DNA of 64,000 nucleotides from Sphingomonas endophytica (lineage in GTDB: Bacteria > Pseudomonadota > Alphaproteobacteria > Sphingomonadales > Sphingomonadaceae), in NCBI RefSeq assembly GCF_014199415.1, contig NZ_JACIJN010000004.1, positions 62,001-126,000 on the forward strand. Reading direction: 5' to 3'. This document shows positions 60,612 through 64,000 of the stretch, piece after piece. Each line of letters opens with the position of its first letter. Positions within the stretch are counted from its first letter, which is position 1. The notes below the pieces were generated by a model that did not search any database, had not been told where the DNA came from, and saw only the letters and a program-made list of their open reading frames with translations. The translations under genes and the position numbers were made by a program.

Positions 60612-61894
60612 GCGGCGCTCTCCTCAAGGTCGAAACGGGCCGGGGCGAGCCGGGGGCTGATGACGTGCAGCGCCAGCAATGCCAGTAGATAGGCACCCCC
60701 CGCCACCGCGAAGATCGGCGCATAGCTGCCCGATATGCCGAGCACGTGCCCCACGAACTTGGCGATCAGCATCCCGCCGATCGCCCCCGCCGTCCCGCCG
60801 ATCCCCACGACCGAGCCGACTGCGGCGCGCGGGAACAGGTCGGATGGCAGCGTCAGCAGATTGGCGGAAAACGCCTGATGCGCGGCGGTCGCCAGCCCGA
60901 TCAGCGCGACCGCGATCCACAGGCTGTCGACGTACTGGACGGTGACGATCGGCAGCACCGCGACTGCGCAGCCCAGCATCGTCGCCTTGCGCGCGGCATT
61001 GGCCGACCAGCCGCGCCGCAGCAACCGCGACGAGGTCCAGCCGCCCAGCACGCTCCCCGCATCCGACAGCAGATAGATTGCCACCAGCGGCGGTCCGAAC
61101 GACTTGAGATCGAGCCCATAGCGCTTCCCAAGGAAGTCCGGCAGCCAGAAGAGGAACATCCACCAGATCGGATCGGTCAGAAACTTCGGCACCGCATAGG
61201 CCCAGGTTTCGCGATAGGCGAACAGCCGCAGCCACGGCACGCGCTGCACCGCCGGTGCCGGATCGCTGCGAATCAGCGCCAGCTCGCCCGGCGTGACGCG
61301 CGAATGCTCCTCCGGCCGGCGATAGATCGTGACCCACGCGATCAGCCACAGCACGCTGAACGCCCCGGTCGCGATGAACGCCATCCGCCAGCCATAAGCG
61401 AGCGTGATCGCGGGCACGAGCAGCGGCGTCGCGATCGCGCCGACATTCGCCCCGGCGTTGAACAGCCCGACCGCCAACGCGCGCTCACGTTGCGGAAACC
61501 ATTCGGTCACCGCCTTCAACCCGGACGGGAAGTTTCCCGCCTCGCCCAGCCCCAAAGCGAACCGCGCCGCACCGAATTGCGCCACGCTGCTCACCAGCCC
61601 GTGCGCGACATGCGCCAGCGTCCAGAACGAGAAAGCCAGCGCATAGCCGAGCCGCGCGCCGAACCGGTCGATCAACCGCCCCATCATCAGGAACCCGGCG
61701 GCATAGGCGGCCTGGAACCAGAAGACGATGTCGGCATATTGCGCCTCGCTCCACCCCAGATCCTGCTGGAGCACCGGCTTGAGCACGCCGATCATCTGCC
61801 GGTCGATATAGTTGATCGCGGTCGCCGCGAACAGCAGCGCGCAGATCGTCCAGCGATAGCGCCCGGTCGGCGGCGCGGCGGCGAGGTCCGGCAT
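60608..61894 (-). CDS. MFS transporter of the hexuronate (ExuT-like) group
   Basis: 428 residues from ATG 61894 with 12 hydrophobic segments. The first helix YRWTICALLFAATAINYIDRQMIGVLKPVLQQDLGWSEAQY and the GEAGNFPSGLKAVTEWFPQRERALAVGLFNAGANVGAI segment are typical of ACS-family hexuronate and sugar acid importers. Its stop overlaps the GH105 start (ATGA), and it heads the minus-strand operon MFS-GH105-kduI-kduD. Probably imports unsaturated uronate or galacturonate. Confidence 0.93.
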   Translation of the reverse strand: MPDLAAAPPTGRYRWTICALLFAATAINYIDRQMIGVLKPVLQQDLGWSEAQYADIVFWFQAAYAAGFLMMGRLIDRFGARLGYALAFSFWTLAHVAHGLVSSVAQFGAARFALGLGEAGNFPSGLKAVTEWFPQRERALAVGLFNAGANVGAIATPLLVPAITLAYGWRMAFIATGAFSVLWLIAWVTIYRRPEEHSRVTPGELALIRSDPAPAVQRVPWLRLFAYRETWAYAVPKFLTDPIWWMFLFWLPDFLGKRYGLDLKSFGPPLVAIYLLSDAGSVLGGWTSSRLLRRGWSANAARKATMLGCAVAVLPIVTVQYVDSLWIAVALIGLATAAHQAFSANLLTLPSDLFPRAAVGSVVGIGGTAGAIGGMLIAKFVGHVLGISGSYAPIFAVAGGAYLLALLALHVISPRLAPARFDLEESAA

Positions 61895-61955
61895 GGCGGT
61901 GGCGCTCCGGGAAAAAAGGGCGCGCGACACCGCCGCGCGCCAGGTGGGGAACGGT

Positions 61956-64000
61956 TTAGAACTTGCCGCGGATGCCGAACGAGAAGGTCCGCCCGTTGAA
62001 GTAGGAATTGTCGCGGTGCGTCTCTCCGACCGACTTCGACGGATTCTGGTAGAAGGTATAGGTATTTTCGTTGGTGATGTTCAGCGCGTCGACACGCAAT
62101 TCGATATAGTCGTTGATCTTGAACGCGACCGTTGCGTCGAGATACCCCTGCGCGGCGAAATACGAGATTTCGTCGTTCAGCGTATTGCGCTGCGGCCCAC
62201 CCGTCTTCGACCGGTAATTGTACGATCCGCGCAGCGAGAACGGCCCCTTCTCGTAAAAGCCTGTGATGCTGTACGTGTACTTCGGTACGCTCTGGAGCGC
62301 GACGACGCTGCCGTTGGTCAGCACGAAATTATAGTCGATGCCCTTCTGCTGCTGATCGATCAGCGTGAAGCTGCTCGTCAGGCCCAAACCATCGAACGGC
62401 TTGGGCAGGAAGGTGAAGTTCTGCTGATAGGCCGCTTCCAGCCCGCGCAGCTTCAACTGCCCGGCATTCTGCACGATCGTCCGCCGGATCAGCGGGTTGT
62501 TGTTGGTCAGCGCATTGACCTGCGCCAGCGTACAGGTGCCGGTCGGGCCGCCGAACGCCGCGCAGCTGAAATAGCTCGGGTCGAGGCCGGTTGCGGCGAA
62601 CGGGACGTCCTCGATTATCGCAACCGGCTGATCGGTGATGTCCTTCTCGAACAGGCCGACGCTCAACAACGCGGCGGGCGCGAAATACCATTCGAGCACC
62701 GCGTCATACGTCGTCGCGACCTGCGGGCGCAGGTCGGGGTTGCCGACCGTCACCGCATTGCTGAACACGTTCGGGACGACGATGCTGCCGGCGATGTCGT
62801 TGAGCGCGCCGCGCGTCACCGTGCTGCCGATCGATCCGCGCAGCAGCAGCTTGGGCGTGATGTCGAAGGCGAGGCTCGCCGACGGCAGCCAGTTCTGATA
62901 GCCGCCGGTGCGCCGGTTGGGCGTGAACACGCCACCCAGGTTGGTGTAATTGTCGATGATCGTCTTGGTATCGGAATAACGGATGCCGGCATCGCCGCGC
63001 AGTTCGTGGCCACCGATCGTCAGCTTGAACGACGTCTCGAGGAACCCCGACGTGACGCGCTCCTCCGCCTCATAGGTGGCGTTGAGCTGGCGCGCCGCCT
63101 GGCGGTTGGCCCCGTTGGCGTTCAGCGTGCCCATCACAAAGTCGCGCGAGAAGGTCGCAAAATTGGACGGATAGCCCGAGTTGCCGCCGTTGTTGAGCGT
63201 CCCGTATTGCAGGAACGGATCCATATACTGGAACACGCCATTACCGCTCGCGGCGAAGGTGTTTCCGTTCGGCAGCACCGCGGCGCGCGCGATCGACGAG
63301 CCGTCCTGCTTCGTGCGGCTCTTGAGGCTGGAGACGTAGCTGCCGCCGACCTTGAACGCCATGCTGGTATCGCCGGTATCGACCACGGTCCAGTCGAGCG
63401 CCGAACGCAGGCTCTTCACGGTATCGTCCTCGCGCTGGATCGAGAAGCCGAGCGACGGGTCGCGGAAATTGGCCGGATCGGTGAACGACGTCGGTGAACT
63501 GATCGTCGGATAGGAAACGTTGACGGTCGGATCGTAGGTCGTCGTGATCCCGTAGATGTTCGAGACGATGCGGTTGCCCGACTGCCACGCCCGACTCTTC
63601 GAAATGCTGCCCTGCGCCTGCAACGTCACGCGGTCGCTGAAATCATATTTCGCGCGCGCCACGCCGTACGAGAACTTGGTCTCGAAATCGCGGAAGAAGC
63701 TCTCACTGATGATGCTGGTGTTGCCGAACGTCCCGTACAGGTTGTTGTACTGGTCGATCTTGACGTCGAGCGGGATGATGCCGGAGTTGGTGCCGGTTCC
63801 CGGCGTCGCGGTCGTGCCCGGCGCCGTGCGGGTACTGCGCACCGGCACACCGAACGTGAACTCGTCCATCTGGTCGGTCAGCTTGGAATAGATGCCGTCG
63901 AGGCTCGCCTCGAAGCGGTCACTCTTATACTGCACCGAGCCGACGAACCCCATCCGCTCGCGTTCGGTGTTCGAGGTATAGACGCGATAGAAGCGCGGCA
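61956..64000 (-). CDS. TonB-dependent receptor, C-terminal part (runs off window end)
   Basis: At least 680 residues of a receptor barrel; the frame is open to the last base of the window (PRFYRVYTSNTERERMGFVGS continues in frame upstream of the first internal Met), so the signal peptide and plug are beyond the edge. Barrel strands are plentiful (YKSDRFEASLDGIYSK, SYGVARAKYDFSDRVTLQAQG) and the end is FSFGIRGKF with a terminal Phe. Two cysteines (FSCAAFGGPTGTC) sit in an extracellular loop. Located 61 bases above the pectin operon and on the same strand, so likely the outer-membrane importer for pectin oligomers. Confidence 0.93.
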   Translation of the reverse strand, partial: PRFYRVYTSNTERERMGFVGSVQYKSDRFEASLDGIYSKLTDQMDEFTFGVPVRSTRTAPGTTATPGTGTNSGIIPLDVKIDQYNNLYGTFGNTSIISESFFRDFETKFSYGVARAKYDFSDRVTLQAQGSISKSRAWQSGNRIVSNIYGITTTYDPTVNVSYPTISSPTSFTDPANFRDPSLGFSIQREDDTVKSLRSALDWTVVDTGDTSMAFKVGGSYVSSLKSRTKQDGSSIARAAVLPNGNTFAASGNGVFQYMDPFLQYGTLNNGGNSGYPSNFATFSRDFVMGTLNANGANRQAARQLNATYEAEERVTSGFLETSFKLTIGGHELRGDAGIRYSDTKTIIDNYTNLGGVFTPNRRTGGYQNWLPSASLAFDITPKLLLRGSIGSTVTRGALNDIAGSIVVPNVFSNAVTVGNPDLRPQVATTYDAVLEWYFAPAALLSVGLFEKDITDQPVAIIEDVPFAATGLDPSYFSCAAFGGPTGTCTLAQVNALTNNNPLIRRTIVQNAGQLKLRGLEAAYQQNFTFLPKPFDGLGLTSSFTLIDQQQKGIDYNFVLTNGSVVALQSVPKYTYSITGFYEKGPFSLRGSYNYRSKTGGPQRNTLNDEISYFAAQGYLDATVAFKINDYIELRVDALNITNENTYTFYQNPSKSVGETHRDNSYFNGRTFSFGIRGKF

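Overview
The window reads as core chromosome of a high-GC alphaproteobacterium of the Sphingomonas type. The evidence is an Atp12 chaperone, a small NDUFS4-like complex I subunit, an alphaproteobacterial-type SspB, two TonB-dependent receptors, glutathione-linked formaldehyde oxidation, and sphingomonad-like neighbourhoods (cytochrome c next to pheA; dnaK-dnaJ; mreBCD-mrdA-rodA). Species assignment is inference.

Layout. 1-4.8 kb: start of a cytochrome c gene, pheA, a HAD phosphatase overlapping a small membrane protein and ATP12, an AT-richer islet with an SRPBCC gene broken by an in-frame stop, then gmk. 4.8-9.6 kb: formaldehyde detoxification (frmA, a VOC protein, fghA), a class III CoA-transferase and a second AT-richer islet with an orphan membrane protein. 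9.6-14.3 kb: a minus-strand histidine operon hisB-yciI-hisH-hisA-(BASS transporter)-(secreted protein)-hisF. hisE and a HIT gene lie apart on the plus strand at 17.8-18.6 kb. Between and after them are sspB, a GNAT, fumC, an amino acid permease, mscL, a Nudix hydrolase and the NDUFS4-like gene. 22-26.3 kb: dnaK-dnaJ-era, with an RpoH-like promoter before dnaK. 26.5-30.7 kb: a tripartite efflux operon. 30.7-35.4 kb: a small glycan cluster with three glycosyltransferases, an epimerase and a multi-pass membrane protein. 35.5-42.2 kb: clpB (with an RpoH-like promoter), mqo, dapB-nth, a small secreted protein and tRNA-Arg(CCG). 42.3-51.8 kb: a soluble MCP-like protein, mutL, the cell-shape operon mreB-mreC-mreD-mrdA-rodA and tRNA-Lys(CTT). 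52.5-64 kb: carbohydrate catabolism, with a TonB receptor and arabinanase lipoprotein, and a minus-strand pectin operon (MFS, GH105, kduI, kduD) below a second TonB receptor that runs off the window.

How the genes work together. The last 12 kb describes uptake and breakdown of plant cell-wall pectin and arabinan: TonB receptors carry oligomers across the outer membrane, GH43 and GH105 cleave arabinan and unsaturated galacturonides, an MFS protein imports the sugars, and KduI and KduD convert the product to 2-keto-3-deoxygluconate. The rest is housekeeping.

The most distinctive feature is the number of short palindromic intergenic repeats. At least five sequence families (A-E below) fill many gaps between genes. 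One family E element lies inside the mutL reading frame and encodes part of the linker between the two MutL domains. I did not find a clear new defence or mobile system: no integrase, transposase, CRISPR array or toxin-antitoxin pair is visible.
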